From an uncultured Acidimicrobiales bacterium (GTDB lineage: Bacteria; Actinomycetota; Acidimicrobiia; Acidimicrobiales; SZUA-35), in the NCBI GenBank assembly GCA_938029215.1, contig CALHFG010000085.1, positions 1 to 55,455 on the forward strand: a stretch of 55,455 nucleotides of DNA, in the 5' to 3' direction. Shown piece by piece: positions 26,555 to 36,135 of this stretch. Position 1 is the stretch's first letter; the number at the start of each line of letters is the position of its first letter. The translations under genes were made by a program, and so were the position numbers. The notes below the pieces were generated by a model. That model had not been told where the DNA came from, did no database searches, and saw only the letters and a list, made by a program, of their open reading frames with translations.

Positions 26555-28129
26555 TCAGGTCAACGTGGCCAGAAGGTCAGGAGTGCGGGGATCAGCCCGC
26601 CGGGCGGCTTGATGGGTGCTGAATACGAACAACCCGAATCCGTAGATCGGGGCGAGGGCGATCACGAGGAGCTGAGCCCAGAGTTCGGTCCGGGCATACG
26701 CGAGTCCAACCAGGATTGGACCTGCGCTCAACAGTCCCACGAACGCTCCGGCAAATGTGAACAGACCACTCACGCAACCCTGACCCATGTCGCCGGATGC
26801 GAACGGGTTTGGGTTGGTCTCATCCGGCAACAGCACAGGCGCGATCGTTGAGGTGAACGCTCCGGTTCCTGCGCCTGCGAACCCCATTCCGATGCTTGCG
26901 GCGAAGGCGACAGGAGCGAATCTCCAGCCGCCGGTCCATGCGCTCGTCCCAAGAATAACGGCCGAGGAGGCCCCGACGCCTAAAAGGAAGAACGCGAGAG
27001 CGCGACCCCGCAAGATGACCTTTAGTGTGTCGATCGCAAGCACCTCAGCCCAGAGCGCTCGACCATCGGCGCCCAGCAGGTTTGACGATGTGATCCCGGC
27101 GGTTAACGCAGGAACACAGGCCACCAGCACCGATGTGGGGTCCCGATCCAGGATTGCCGCCAGAAAGGGTGCTCCACCGATAATGAGCACGACGAACTGC
27201 GAGACAACCTGAACCCGGTAACGAGGGTGCCGCTTCAGGTAGCGCAGCTCTTTTGCCAGCACAGGACCATAAGGGCCTAGCCGGTCCATTACTCTGCCTC
27301 TGACGCCAGCTGAGTCCATGAAGTGATCGCGGCCAAACTCATCGACCCCTCCGTCGGTAACCTCGGTGAGGGCGTATTCCAAGATGATGATCCACCGCCA
27401 CGCTGCGAAGGCGGCAAGTAATAGCGACAGCGACGATGCGCCCAGCGAGATCGTGATGGCTGATGGTCGTGAATCGAGCTGAAGAATCTCTAGACCCCAT
27501 CCGGTCCAACCTCCGGGCAGCCACCGGGCGGCGCGTCCCAGGCTGTCGAGACGGTCCAGTGAGAAGCCCACGAACAGCAGGACCTGTGACCCGATGCCGA
27601 CCGCACCGGCGAAGAGGCCTGCGAACACGATTACCAAGTCTCGGCGGTTTCGTTTTCGAAGCAGGCTGCCGAGTGCGGTCTGTGCGAGACGGGAGAGGAC
27701 TGAGGCCAGCAGAACCGTGGAGAAGGCAGCGTATAGGCCAGCCACGATGCGAAGTATGGATCCGGTGCGGAACGCCATGACCACGAACGGCATGACTACC
27801 GCGATCGGTCCGGGTCCGATGAGGTTTGCGAAGGCCATGCCCGGCGCCAGCTGTCGGGCTGGAACCGGGAACAGCGCAAGTCGAGTGGTGTCGATCGTTT
27901 CGTCGGCAGCGCCGAAGAGCAATGGTCCGAAGGCCCAGGCGAGCAGCAGGGTGAAACCAAGAGCGGGCATCAAACCGGGCGCTACCCGATCGCTGCTCGC
28001 GATCGCCAGTGAGGCGCTACCGGAGAGGATCAGTGCCAGAACGCTGAACAGCACGAAGGCGAGGGCCCCATCGGTCTTGAATACGTTGCGCAGTAGTCGC
28101 AGGCGCAATGACACGAAAATCCGTATCAT
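26555..28129 (-). CDS. ABC-2-type exporter permease
   Basis: A polytopic protein of about 524 residues with at least ten hydrophobic segments and no nucleotide-binding motif. It starts at ATG 28129 (MIRIFVSLRLRLLRN), 4 bases beyond the stop of the ABC ATPase gene, which ends at 28134 on the same strand; the pair therefore forms one exporter. Its substrate is unknown. ABC-2 permeases of this size often belong to multidrug, antibiotic or polymer export systems. Confidence 0.82.
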   Translation of the reverse strand: MIRIFVSLRLRLLRNVFKTDGALAFVLFSVLALILSGSASLAIASSDRVAPGLMPALGFTLLLAWAFGPLLFGAADETIDTTRLALFPVPARQLAPGMAFANLIGPGPIAVVMPFVVMAFRTGSILRIVAGLYAAFSTVLLASVLSRLAQTALGSLLRKRNRRDLVIVFAGLFAGAVGIGSQVLLFVGFSLDRLDSLGRAARWLPGGWTGWGLEILQLDSRPSAITISLGASSLSLLLAAFAAWRWIIILEYALTEVTDGGVDEFGRDHFMDSAGVRGRVMDRLGPYGPVLAKELRYLKRHPRYRVQVVSQFVVLIIGGAPFLAAILDRDPTSVLVACVPALTAGITSSNLLGADGRALWAEVLAIDTLKVILRGRALAFFLLGVGASSAVILGTSAWTGGWRFAPVAFAASIGMGFAGAGTGAFTSTIAPVLLPDETNPNPFASGDMGQGCVSGLFTFAGAFVGLLSAGPILVGLAYARTELWAQLLVIALAPIYGFGLFVFSTHQAARRADPRTPDLLATLT

Positions 28130-28133
28130 CCGA

Positions 28134-28949
28134 TCAAAGCCAGTCGAGGGTTCGGGCGGTGTCAGAGTGGCCGACCGCCTCGGCAAAAACATCCTCTAGC
28201 CGCCGGCCGTTGCAGACCTCTGCGGTGGGTCCTCCAGCTACCACGCTGCCGCTGTGAACGACGGCCACATGATCACAAAGTCGTTCCACGACCTCCATTA
28301 CGTGACTACTAAAGACAACGGTGGCTCCGTTCTCTACCAACTGCGACAGAATCTCGCGCAGGGCGCGCACCGAGAGAGGATCGACGCTCTCGAATGGCTC
28401 ATCCAGGAACAAGACCGACGGGCGGTGCAGGATGGCTGCCCCCAAAGCAATCTTCTTACGCATACCGGTGGAGTAGTCCAGCACCAAGCGTCCCGCGGAC
28501 TCGCTGAGGTCCATCACCTCTAGCAACTCGTTGGCCCGTTGCCGGCAAACAGCCTTGTCGAAGCCTCGAAGCAGACCCACGTACTCAAGGAGTTCCTGGC
28601 CGGTGAGTCGTTCGAACAACCGGAGATCCTCTGGCACAACACCAATGGTGGCCTTCACCGCTCGAGGGTCGGCCCAAACATCCATCCCCGCCACCCAGAC
28701 ATCGCCGAAATCGGGTCGAAGTAGACCGGTCGCGATCTTGAGGGTTGTCGATTTTCCGGCACCATTGGGACCTACCAGTCCGAAGAAGGTCCCGCGGGGA
28801 ACATCGAGGGAAAGCCCATTGACGGCCGTCTTGGTGCCAAATCGCTTGTACAGACTGCGGATCGAAACCGCAAAGTCTCCCTCGGGCCGTCCGACGGGTG
28901 CGGTTGGTGGCGGGGGAGTGCTCGGAGCCGGCTGAGCTTGTTCGGTCAC
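28134..28949 (-). CDS. ABC transporter ATP-binding protein
   Basis: A 271-residue ATPase. A Pro-rich N-terminal stub (5-22) precedes the domain. Walker A is GPNGAGKST (about 60), the Q-loop region lies in [18 protein letters not shown], the signature is the degenerate YSTGMRKK (usually LSGGQ), Walker B is VLFLDEPF, and the H-loop is SSHVME. This set is typical of ABC-2 exporters of the DrrA/CcmA type. The GTG start overlaps the TGA of adenosine deaminase (GTGA at 28946-28949), so it should be translationally coupled to that enzyme. The permease follows. Confidence 0.9.
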   Translation of the reverse strand: MTEQAQPAPSTPPPPTAPVGRPEGDFAVSIRSLYKRFGTKTAVNGLSLDVPRGTFFGLVGPNGAGKSTTLKIATGLLRPDFGDVWVAGMDVWADPRAVKATIGVVPEDLRLFERLTGQELLEYVGLLRGFDKAVCRQRANELLEVMDLSESAGRLVLDYSTGMRKKIALGAAILHRPSVLFLDEPFESVDPLSVRALREILSQLVENGATVVFSSHVMEVVERLCDHVAVVHSGSVVAGGPTAEVCNGRRLEDVFAEAVGHSDTARTLDWL

Positions 28950-30055
28950 TCGGCCATCAGGGCGGCATACCCGGGCTTGATTACGTTGTTGATGAGGTCG
29001 AGCCGATCCTGGAAAGGCCAAAAGCTGCTCTTCATTGCGTTCACCGTGAGCCACTGCATATCGGTGAGGTCCCAGTTGAACGCATTGCAGCTCTTTTCAA
29101 ACTCGTCGCTCATACCGACGTCGCTCATCAAGCGGTTGTCGGTGTTCATCGTGACGCGGAAGCGAAGGTCACGCAGCAGCTTGATCGGATGTGTCTCGAT
29201 CGATTCCGCGGCTCCAGTGTTCACATTGGATGTAGGACACATTTCCAGGGGAATTCGACGGTCGAGGACATAGGTGGCCAACTGGCCGAGAATCGGCTTG
29301 CCGTCACCGTCGTAGGTGATGTCATCGACGATGCGGACACCATGCCCTAGCCGCTCGGCGCCGCAGTATTGAAGAGCTTCGTGGATGCTGGGGAGGCCAA
29401 ATGCCTCGCCCGCATGGATCGTGATGTGGAAGTTCTCCCGCATGATCAGTTGGAACGCATCCAGGTGGATGGTGGGAGGGAATCCGGCCTCGGCCCCGGC
29501 GATATCGAACCCGACCACCCCGGCGTCACGGTGACGAACCGCGAGCTTCGCGATCTCGAGGCTTCGAGCTGCGGTGCGCATCGCTGTTACCAACGTGCCT
29601 ACCACGATGGTGTTTCCGGCGGCGGCGGCGTTCTTCGTGCCGATCCGAAACCCCTCGAGCACGGATTCAACGACCTCGTCGAGGCTGAGTCCCTGGTCGG
29701 TGTGGAGTTCTGGCGCAAACCGGATCTCGGCGTACACCACACCATCGGCGGCGAGGTCTTCGGCGCACTCGGCGGCGGCACGGCTCAACCCGTCTTTGGT
29801 CTGGGTGACTCCTACGGTGTGCGCGAACGTCTCCAGATACAGAACGAGGTTTCGTCGGTCGGCTCCGCGCGTGAACCACTTCGCAAGGTCTGCGCTGTCG
29901 GTCGTTGGAAGGTCGACGTATCCTTGTTCGGCGGCCAGGTCGATCACCGTTTGCGGGCGCATGCCGCCGTCGAGGTGATCATGCAGGAGGACTTTGGGAG
30001 CTCGTTGAATTTGGTCTCGCGTGGGGATCTCCATTGGGTAACGGTATCGGCTCAT
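28946..30055 (-). CDS. add: Adenosine deaminase
   Basis: Deaminates (deoxy)adenosine to (deoxy)inosine in purine salvage. The zinc site HDHLDGG is near residue 25. HAGEAFG carries the catalytic Glu, GHGVRI the His, [11 protein letters not shown] is present, and the late [10 protein letters not shown] carries the metal-binding Asp. About 369 residues. Start uncertain: ATG 30055 is chosen to clear the divergent HAD gene, while ATG 30034 and ATG 30085 are in frame. No strong ribosome binding site is seen before any of them. Confidence 0.92.
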   Translation of the reverse strand: MSRYRYPMEIPTRDQIQRAPKVLLHDHLDGGMRPQTVIDLAAEQGYVDLPTTDSADLAKWFTRGADRRNLVLYLETFAHTVGVTQTKDGLSRAAAECAEDLAADGVVYAEIRFAPELHTDQGLSLDEVVESVLEGFRIGTKNAAAAGNTIVVGTLVTAMRTAARSLEIAKLAVRHRDAGVVGFDIAGAEAGFPPTIHLDAFQLIMRENFHITIHAGEAFGLPSIHEALQYCGAERLGHGVRIVDDITYDGDGKPILGQLATYVLDRRIPLEMCPTSNVNTGAAESIETHPIKLLRDLRFRVTMNTDNRLMSDVGMSDEFEKSCNAFNWDLTDMQWLTVNAMKSSFWPFQDRLDLINNVIKPGYAALMAE

Positions 30056-30083
30056 CGCACTGGGGATCTGTACCCTCTCTTTC

Positions 30084-30767
30084 ATGAGCTTGGCGGACCT
30101 TGAAGTGGTGGCGTTCGATTGCGATGACACCCTGTGGCTTTCCGAGAGCTTCTTCGTGCTGACTCAGCAGAGGTTTACGGCGCTGCTCGCCCCCTGGTGT
30201 GATGCGGACGAGACCGCCGAGCGGCTCATAGAGCGTGAGCGGGAGAACCTCGCTCATTTTGGGTACGGCGTGAAGGGATTCACCCTCTCCATGATCGAGA
30301 CGGCGATCGACGCATCCGAGGGCTCGATTCCGGCGGCAGCTCTTGCCGAGGTTATCGAGTGGGCCCGAGAGATGATGGCCCACCCGGTCCAGCTGCTGCC
30401 CGGCGTACTGGAGACGCTTGACGGCCTTGAAAACAAATATCGTCTCGTCGCGATCACCAAGGGGGATCTTTTTCATCAAGAATCCAAGGTCGCTGCGTCG
30501 GGTCTGGCCGAACGCTTCGAAGCCGTGCACATCGTGAGCGAAAAAGATCCTGCGACCTATCAGGGAATCGTTGATGGGCTCGGCGTTGCTCCTCACCGGT
30601 TTTTGATGGTGGGTAACTCGACGCGCTCAGATATCGAACCCGTATTGGCGATCGGGGGAAGGGCGGTGCATGTACCTCACGATGTGACCTGGGCACTGGA
30701 ACACGCCGACGAAGAGTTGGATGTGCCCGTGCTGGGTCGCCTCGATGAGCTCCTCGCACTGCTCTAG
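30084..30767 (+). CDS. HAD-superfamily hydrolase
   Basis: A 227-residue phosphatase-like protein. Motif I FDCDDTLW (10-17) provides the nucleophile and acid Asp. Motif II lies in VAITKGD, the Lys in HQESK, and motif III/IV in [14 protein letters not shown], where the second Asp position is partly replaced (NSTRSD). The helical cap sits between residues 20 and 110. It is divergent from adenosine deaminase and converges with cytidine deaminase, so a nucleotide phosphatase role would fit the setting, but this is inference from neighbours only. Confidence 0.85.
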   Translation: MSLADLEVVAFDCDDTLWLSESFFVLTQQRFTALLAPWCDADETAERLIERERENLAHFGYGVKGFTLSMIETAIDASEGSIPAAALAEVIEWAREMMAHPVQLLPGVLETLDGLENKYRLVAITKGDLFHQESKVAASGLAERFEAVHIVSEKDPATYQGIVDGLGVAPHRFLMVGNSTRSDIEPVLAIGGRAVHVPHDVTWALEHADEELDVPVLGRLDELLALL

Positions 30768-30783
30768 CTGGTCGCCGATTCGC

Positions 30784-31176
30784 CTAGCCCTCTTGCAGTC
30801 GCGTAGGGTCGAAGTTTCCGGGTAAGAGGTCCACGATAAGGCTCGGCCCGTCGGGAAGGTCGATGAGCGCGCCGTCGGCGGAATGTTCTACCAGAATCTG
30901 ACGGCACCGACCACACGGTGCGCAATGGTTCCCCGCTCCCGAGACCACCGCGAGCGCAACGATTTTGCCCGCGTCTCTCCCAACAAGATCGCTCACGAGG
31001 CCGCACTCGGCGCACAGCCCGAGCCCATAACTCACGTTCTCAACGTTGCATCCTCGAACCACGTCGCCGGTGGACGTGAGTGCCGCCGCACCAACCTGGA
31101 ACTTCGAGTAGGGAGCGTAGGACCGTTTGGTCATGGCTTGTGCTTCGGTTCGCAGCATGTCCCAATCGATGGTCAT
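30784..31176 (-). CDS. cdd: Cytidine deaminase
   Basis: Converts (deoxy)cytidine to (deoxy)uridine. At 130 residues it matches the small tetrameric class. CNVENVSYGLGLCAE (about 43-57) carries a zinc-binding Cys and the catalytic Glu, and PCGRCRQ supplies the other two Cys ligands. The Arg-Thr that often follows CAE is replaced by Cys-Gly. The start overlaps the upp stop by ATGA, so it is the last gene of the coupled purK-upp-cdd set. Confidence 0.93.
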   Translation of the reverse strand: MTIDWDMLRTEAQAMTKRSYAPYSKFQVGAAALTSTGDVVRGCNVENVSYGLGLCAECGLVSDLVGRDAGKIVALAVVSGAGNHCAPCGRCRQILVEHSADGALIDLPDGPSLIVDLLPGNFDPTRLQEG

Positions 31177-31805
31177 GGCGTTGTCCCGTAGATTCGGTCG
31201 CCCGCATCCCCAAGCCCCGGGGTGATATAGGCATTGGGTGTGAGGCCGTCATCTTGTGCCGCCAGAGTGATCGGCACATCCGGGTGGGCATCATGCACTG
31301 CCTGGACGCCCTCGGGACAGCCGATGATGCACAGCAGGCGCAGCCGCTGCGCACCTTGGTCCTTGAGGTAAGTCAGCGCAGCTGACGCCGACCCTCCGGT
31401 TGCCAACATGGGGTCGACCACGATCACCTCTCGCTCGTCCAGACGACCCGGCAGTTTGGAGTAATACCAATCGGGGGCATGGGTCTGCTCATTTCGTTGC
31501 ATTCCGAGGTGACCGACGCGCGCGTCTGGAATGAGCGTCAGGATCGCCTCGACCATCACCAAGCCTGCACGTAGGATGCCGATGACGGCAGGGGACGGTT
31601 CGGTTAAGACGTTGGCCTGAGCGACGTCGACCGGTGTTTGCACCGAAGTCTCGACCGTTGGGAGGTCTCGCAGTCCCTCATAGGCAGTGAGGAGAGTGAT
31701 CTCGGCGCACGTACGGCGGAACTGTTCTGGCTCAGTGTCGATCGAACGCAACCTGGCGATCTTGTGGCTAACCAGTGGGTGGTCGAGGACGCGAAGCAAG
31801 CTCAC
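31173..31805 (-). CDS. upp: Uracil phosphoribosyltransferase
   Basis: Converts uracil plus PRPP to UMP in pyrimidine salvage. The 210-residue length is typical. The N-terminal HPLVSHKIARLR, the GILRAGLVMV segment, the PRPP-binding VIVVDPMLATGGSA near 130 and the C-terminal YITPGLGDAGDR(I/L)YGT motif are all present. It overlaps purK upstream and cdd downstream by ATGA. Together with cdd it can take cytidine-derived uracil to UMP; the uridine-cleaving enzyme is not in the window. Confidence 0.96.
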   Translation of the reverse strand: MSLLRVLDHPLVSHKIARLRSIDTEPEQFRRTCAEITLLTAYEGLRDLPTVETSVQTPVDVAQANVLTEPSPAVIGILRAGLVMVEAILTLIPDARVGHLGMQRNEQTHAPDWYYSKLPGRLDEREVIVVDPMLATGGSASAALTYLKDQGAQRLRLLCIIGCPEGVQAVHDAHPDVPITLAAQDDGLTPNAYITPGLGDAGDRIYGTTP

Positions 31806-32947
31806 GAGGGCCGCCGGTTCATCAGCGCAGCTTCGGCGCGCCGGGCTAGTTCTCGAGCCTGTTCCATGTCGTCGCCGAGAGCAGTCACATGCCCCAACTT
31901 ACGCCCCGGCCGTGGCCGTTTGCCATAGAGGTGGATACTGGCACCCTCGATTGCAAGTGCTTCGTGGAGGTGATCGGCCGGATCAACCGAGTCAAGGCCA
32001 CCGATGACATTCACCGTGACCGACGCCTTTGAAAGCGCGTGGGTAGGTCCGAGCGGGAGATCGAGAATGGCTCGAACATGGTTTTCGAACTGGCTAGTGG
32101 GTGCGTTCTCCAGGGTGTGGTGGCCAGCGTTATGGGGGCGCGCCGCCACCTCGTTGACGATGAGGCCGTTCGTGGTGAGGAAGAACTCGATTGCGATTAC
32201 ACCCACCGAGTCAAGATCAGCCGCTATGGCGCGGGCCGTTTCTAGCGCCTCGGTTTTCACGCGAGTCCCGATGGCCGCCGGTGCACGGATCTCGCGACAG
32301 AAGCCGTCGGTATTGGTGGTCTCGGCGACTGGGTAACAGCGTGAGTTCCCTCCCACCCGGCGGGCGACAACGACGACGAGCTCCTTCACGATTGGCTGGA
32401 ACTGTTCGATCATGAGATCACGGTCGATCTGTTCGGCCATCACCCGCAGCGCGTCGTTCTGGTTGTCGACGACCCAGGCCCCGCGTTCGGCCTGGCCACC
32501 GGATCGAACTGACTTTATTACTGCAGGAAACCCGAACATGTTGGTGAAGTCGATCAGATCGTCGGGACCGCGCAGCTCTGCGAACGGAGCGAACGTGAAG
32601 CCCTTTCCGATCAGAACGCGACGCTGGTAGACCTTGTCCATGGCAGCCCGAAGGGTTCGGGCTCCCGGCCGGATGATCTGGCCGGCCGCCTCCATGTGTT
32701 CGACCATGCCGAGATCGATTCGTTCGTGTTCGAAGGTCACCACTTCGCAGACCTCGGCGAACGAGGCGATGGCATCCGGATGACGGAAGCTGGCCCCGGG
32801 TGCCGCGAGGGCAGCCGAATCTCCAGAGTCCTCGGCCATGAGCTGGGGAGTTATCCCTAGCTTTACTGCAGCGCTGTGGATCATGCGGGCGATTTGGCCC
32901 GACCCCACAATGCCGAGTGGATAGATCGACGGAAGCTCATTCGGCAC
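31802..32947 (-). CDS. purK: N5-carboxyaminoimidazole ribonucleotide synthase
   Basis: ATP-grasp enzyme of de novo purine synthesis that carboxylates AIR to N5-CAIR. The N-terminal Rossmann-like LGIVGSGQIARMI replaces the more common GGGQLGRM. The central ATP-grasp includes GFPAVIKSVRSGG and a lid, and the metal/ATP motif EFF...GLIVNEVAARPHNAGHHT is highly typical. 381 residues. purE is not adjacent. It is the first gene of the ATGA-linked purK-upp-cdd run and is divergent from the amidohydrolase. Confidence 0.94.
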   Translation of the reverse strand: MPNELPSIYPLGIVGSGQIARMIHSAAVKLGITPQLMAEDSGDSAALAAPGASFRHPDAIASFAEVCEVVTFEHERIDLGMVEHMEAAGQIIRPGARTLRAAMDKVYQRRVLIGKGFTFAPFAELRGPDDLIDFTNMFGFPAVIKSVRSGGQAERGAWVVDNQNDALRVMAEQIDRDLMIEQFQPIVKELVVVVARRVGGNSRCYPVAETTNTDGFCREIRAPAAIGTRVKTEALETARAIAADLDSVGVIAIEFFLTTNGLIVNEVAARPHNAGHHTLENAPTSQFENHVRAILDLPLGPTHALSKASVTVNVIGGLDSVDPADHLHEALAIEGASIHLYGKRPRPGRKLGHVTALGDDMEQARELARRAEAALMNRRPS

Positions 32948-33018
32948 CCTCCCAGACTACGCGACGCGGGCCACCTACCGAGACTTTGAGAAATGCGTGG
33001 GTTCTGGGTTCTTTGACG

Positions 33019-34641
33019 GTGTCGCACGCGCGGCGCGATCTATTGTCAAAGCAAGTGGATCAGAATCGTCGGCGCTTGTTAATCAGTCTTGGGTATGGCG
33101 CCGCCAGCGTCGCCACCTTGGGCGCGCTCGGGGCCGGTCAAGTGGGCTCTGCCAGCTCCCGCTCCGGCCCGGACCGCTCCGCACCGGGGACTTTGGCGAG
33201 TACCGCCGAAGTTGCGGTTGAAGGCACCACCCAGTTCCCCCCTGCCCCGTTGGCACCGCCGGTGCTTGACGCTTCGCTGAGCGTTCCTGCGACCACCGCG
33301 TTCGACGTGGTGATCACCGGCGGTCGAGTCATGGACCCCGCCACGGGGTTCGATCAGGTCATGAACGTCGGTGTCCTCGGGAAAGCTATTGCGTACATCG
33401 GCGCCGAGCCGATCTCTGGCGCAACCTCGATCGATGCCACCGGGCAGGTCGTTGGCCCGGGATTCATCGACATCCTGAGCTACCGGCCGAACCCGTTTGG
33501 TGTTTGGTTCAAAGTTGCCGATGGTGTCACCACCAACCTCGGAATGCACGGCATCAACAACTATGCGAATGCGTTTTTCAAGCGATACACGGGCAAGGTT
33601 CCGGTCAACTTTGGTGGAGCGCTACACCACCAGTTTCATCGCGGTCTTCTGAACGTTGCCCCTGACCGCGAGATCGACCCCTCGACGCTTGGTGAATTCG
33701 AGCGCTTAGCCGATCAGCAACTGGCCGACGGCTTTGCTGGTGTTGCCTTTTCGCCCGAATACGCACCCGGAACCTCAACCGACGAGATCCTACGGCTGGC
33801 CGAGAAGTCAGCAAGCCGCAACAGCGTGCTGTTCTTCCACGCCCGTCATAGCGACGACGAAGCACCGGGAACCAATGCAGAAGCAATAGCGGAAATCCTC
33901 AACGTCGCACGCCAAACCGGGTTGTCGGTTCACGTGTCGCACATCACCAGCACGGGTGGCACGTTCACGATGGCTCAGACACTGGAGACCCTGAATCAGG
34001 CCAGAGCCGATGGCGTCGATGTCACAGCGTGTCTGTATCCCTACGATTTTTGGGCCACCCGACTGGGAAGCTTCCGATTTGCGGGGGACTGGCGTTCTCG
34101 TTTCCGCATCGACTACGAAGACCTCCAGATCGGCGGAACCGAGACCCGGCTTTCGGCTGAAACGTTCGGTCAGGCCCAGGCGGAGAACAAACTGGTCGCA
34201 GCGCTCGGGTCGATTCCTCAGGACGAGGTAGACATGGCCATGCGAATGCCCTGGACCATTATCGGTTCCGATGCAATCGCCGAGCCGGACGGAAACAACC
34301 ATCCGCGGGCGGCGGGGACGTTCTCCCGTACGCTGGGCGTTTACGTGCGCGAACGCAACGTTCTCGGCCTAATGGATGCGCTGGCCAAAATGACGATTCT
34401 TCCTGCCCGCCGGGTCGAAGGAATGTTGCCTGGGTTGTCCCGGAAAGGGCGGATGCAGATCGGTGCCGATGCTGACGTCACCGTGTTTAATCCTGACACG
34501 ATCGCTGATCGGGCAACGGTCGCCGCACCGGCCACGGCTTCTGTAGGGATCAGCACGGTGCTGGTAAATGGCGTTGGAGTGCTCGAAGGCGGGACGATCC
34601 GTCAGGACCGCCTGCCGGGAGAAGCGCTGCGGGCCAGCTAG
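33019..34641 (+). CDS. Exported D-aminoacylase-like amidohydrolase with altered metal site
   Basis: About 540 residues. A twin-Arg-like signal (QNRRRLLISLG, then a hydrophobic Ala/Gly stretch) suggests Tat export. The catalytic part matches N-acyl-D-amino-acid deacylases: FDVVITGGRVMDPATGFD, GPGFID, a His in HARHSDD (274), VHVSHIT (308), IGSDA (Asp418) and HPRAAGTFSRTLGVYVRE. However, the HxH after GFID is replaced by L153-S-Y155, and the zinc Cys (GNCG in the family) is His177 in GMHG. Activity is therefore uncertain. The GTG start is weakly supported; GTG 33055 is possible, and both lack a ribosome binding site. Confidence 0.8.
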   Translation: MSHARRDLLSKQVDQNRRRLLISLGYGAASVATLGALGAGQVGSASSRSGPDRSAPGTLASTAEVAVEGTTQFPPAPLAPPVLDASLSVPATTAFDVVITGGRVMDPATGFDQVMNVGVLGKAIAYIGAEPISGATSIDATGQVVGPGFIDILSYRPNPFGVWFKVADGVTTNLGMHGINNYANAFFKRYTGKVPVNFGGALHHQFHRGLLNVAPDREIDPSTLGEFERLADQQLADGFAGVAFSPEYAPGTSTDEILRLAEKSASRNSVLFFHARHSDDEAPGTNAEAIAEILNVARQTGLSVHVSHITSTGGTFTMAQTLETLNQARADGVDVTACLYPYDFWATRLGSFRFAGDWRSRFRIDYEDLQIGGTETRLSAETFGQAQAENKLVAALGSIPQDEVDMAMRMPWTIIGSDAIAEPDGNNHPRAAGTFSRTLGVYVRERNVLGLMDALAKMTILPARRVEGMLPGLSRKGRMQIGADADVTVFNPDTIADRATVAAPATASVGISTVLVNGVGVLEGGTIRQDRLPGEALRAS

Positions 34642-34645
34642 CCGC

Positions 34646-35989
34646 TTAGTTTCCCCTGCCGGGCCCGCCTCGGCCACCACCGCCTCGGTCGCCGTTGCCG
34701 TCGGCGCCGCGTCCGGGACCACCGTTCGGTCCATTGCCATCGCCACCGTCATTGCCATCCACCGGTTGGATTGGCTCGATGTCTGACTGGAGCTCGGGTG
34801 GGTTGGTTCCGTCTTCGGGGTCGGCAACTACTTCGGTGGCCGGTTCAGTGCCCGCGTCGTCTAGTTGGTTGATCTCGGCAGTTGACGTTCCGGAAGCATC
34901 GTTACTGTTCGGGGCATAGATGCTCCATACGGTGCCACCTAGAACGAGCCCGAGGAGAAAGTACAGCGCGGTTGCAATAAGCACCCGGACCTTCGAACCT
35001 CCGGGGCGAAGTTCACGGTGCTGCAGTGCCGAGGGAATCGGCAAGTCTTCAGACAAATCGACAACCGGCAGTGTGGTTTGGGAGACGCCGTCGTCACCGA
35101 TCCGCATGGGAACCGGTGAAAGCCCGTTCGACAGTCGAAACCGGTTGATGGCCTCACCGAATTCACGAGCCGACTGTGGGCGCTCGGCCGGATCTTTCCG
35201 AAGGGCTGCTTCGAGCACAACAGCCAGGCCTTTGGGGATGCCGGCCGACCGGAGGTCGGGATAGGGGTCAGAGGCAACCCGCCTCACAACAGAAAGTGCG
35301 ATCTCATCGTCCTTCATCCGGAAGGGTTCTACATCGGTTAGGCACGTGGCGATCACGCTGGCTAAGGAGTAGACGTCGGCCGTGGGTGCGGACGCGCCAC
35401 CATCGAAGTTCTCGGGCGCAGTGTGGGCATAGCTAACGTGGACGGTTTGGGTTTCGGATGTATCGACGATCGAGGCGATACCGAAGTCGGTCAGCATCCA
35501 CTCGTCGTAGGCCGAACAAAGGATGTTCGCCGGTTTGATATCGCGATGGACGACGCCCGCTTGGTGGGCTCGTTCGGTTGCCGCCGCAAGGCCCACCGCG
35601 AGCCTCGTGGCCTCGTCGAGTCCCAACCGACCTTCCCGGAGACGGTCGGTCAGTGACCCCCCGGGTGCCAGTTCCAGCAGCAAGTACGGGACACCCGACC
35701 CGGTAAAGCCACTGTCGAGTAGCGACACGATCGAGGGATGATCCGACAGTCGGCCCAACGCGATTCGTTCGCGGTCGAAGCGTCGACGTGCGGTTTCGTC
35801 CACCAACCGCGCGTCGAGGACCTTGAGCGCGACGATTCGGTCATGTTCGGCCTGGTGGGCGCGATACACCGTGCCGTGGCCGCCTCGGGCGATGACCTCC
35901 AGTACTTCCAGTCCGGCAACTGCGGGGAGAGCTCCTGTGAGCGGCGGTCGGGATTGCGAATCGTTGTTGTCGGGGTGCGCTGTCAACAT
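34646..35989 (-). CDS. Membrane Ser/Thr protein kinase (PknB-like) with Gly-rich outer tail
   Basis: A 447-residue kinase. The kinase domain (27-290) has a P-loop ARGGHGTVYRA, catalytic Lys56 in VALKVL, HRDIKPANI (148-156) and DFG (168-170). The activation segment contains Thr/Ser residues suitable for autophosphorylation. One membrane helix lies near 340-362. The outer tail has no PASTA domains. Instead it is acidic and then strongly Gly/Asn/Arg-rich (GGDGNGPNGGPGRG type) over the last ~40 residues. AAAGG precedes the ATG. It is in the same orientation as the MprAB-like genes upstream, so cross-talk is possible. Confidence 0.92.
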   Translation of the reverse strand: MLTAHPDNNDSQSRPPLTGALPAVAGLEVLEVIARGGHGTVYRAHQAEHDRIVALKVLDARLVDETARRRFDRERIALGRLSDHPSIVSLLDSGFTGSGVPYLLLELAPGGSLTDRLREGRLGLDEATRLAVGLAAATERAHQAGVVHRDIKPANILCSAYDEWMLTDFGIASIVDTSETQTVHVSYAHTAPENFDGGASAPTADVYSLASVIATCLTDVEPFRMKDDEIALSVVRRVASDPYPDLRSAGIPKGLAVVLEAALRKDPAERPQSAREFGEAINRFRLSNGLSPVPMRIGDDGVSQTTLPVVDLSEDLPIPSALQHRELRPGGSKVRVLIATALYFLLGLVLGGTVWSIYAPNSNDASGTSTAEINQLDDAGTEPATEVVADPEDGTNPPELQSDIEPIQPVDGNDGGDGNGPNGGPGRGADGNGDRGGGGRGGPGRGN

Positions 35990-36008
35990 ATGGTGACCTT
36001 TCGGGTGC

Positions 36009-36093
36009 CTTCCACGGTGTTCTTCCGTGTGCTTCCACGATGTTCACGGTTGAGTTCCAACATGCTGACAATGAACTGACAAGGGTTTGTCAG
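36009..36093. promoter_or_regulatory. Repeat cluster upstream of the Ser/Thr kinase gene
   Basis: Two direct repeats CTTCCACGGTGTTC (36009-36022) and CTTCCACGATGTTC (36032-36045; 13 of 14 identical) lie 23 bases apart, about two helical turns. Next to them CTGACAA occurs twice (36065-36071 and 36076-36082), followed by its inverse TTTGTCAG (36086-36093). A related TGACAAG lies at 38921-38927 before the secreted-protein gene. They look like regulator binding sites in the kinase promoter; the regulator is unknown. Confidence 0.4.
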
Positions 36094-36135
36094 GATCGGG
36101 ACCGGTTCAACCGGCGACCTGGTTGGCGGTGTGCT

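Noticed and set aside
32917..33018. Upstream extension of the amidohydrolase frame, beginning inside the purK start region
   Set aside because: It overlaps the divergent purK 5' end and encodes an unstructured polar stretch ahead of a clear signal peptide.
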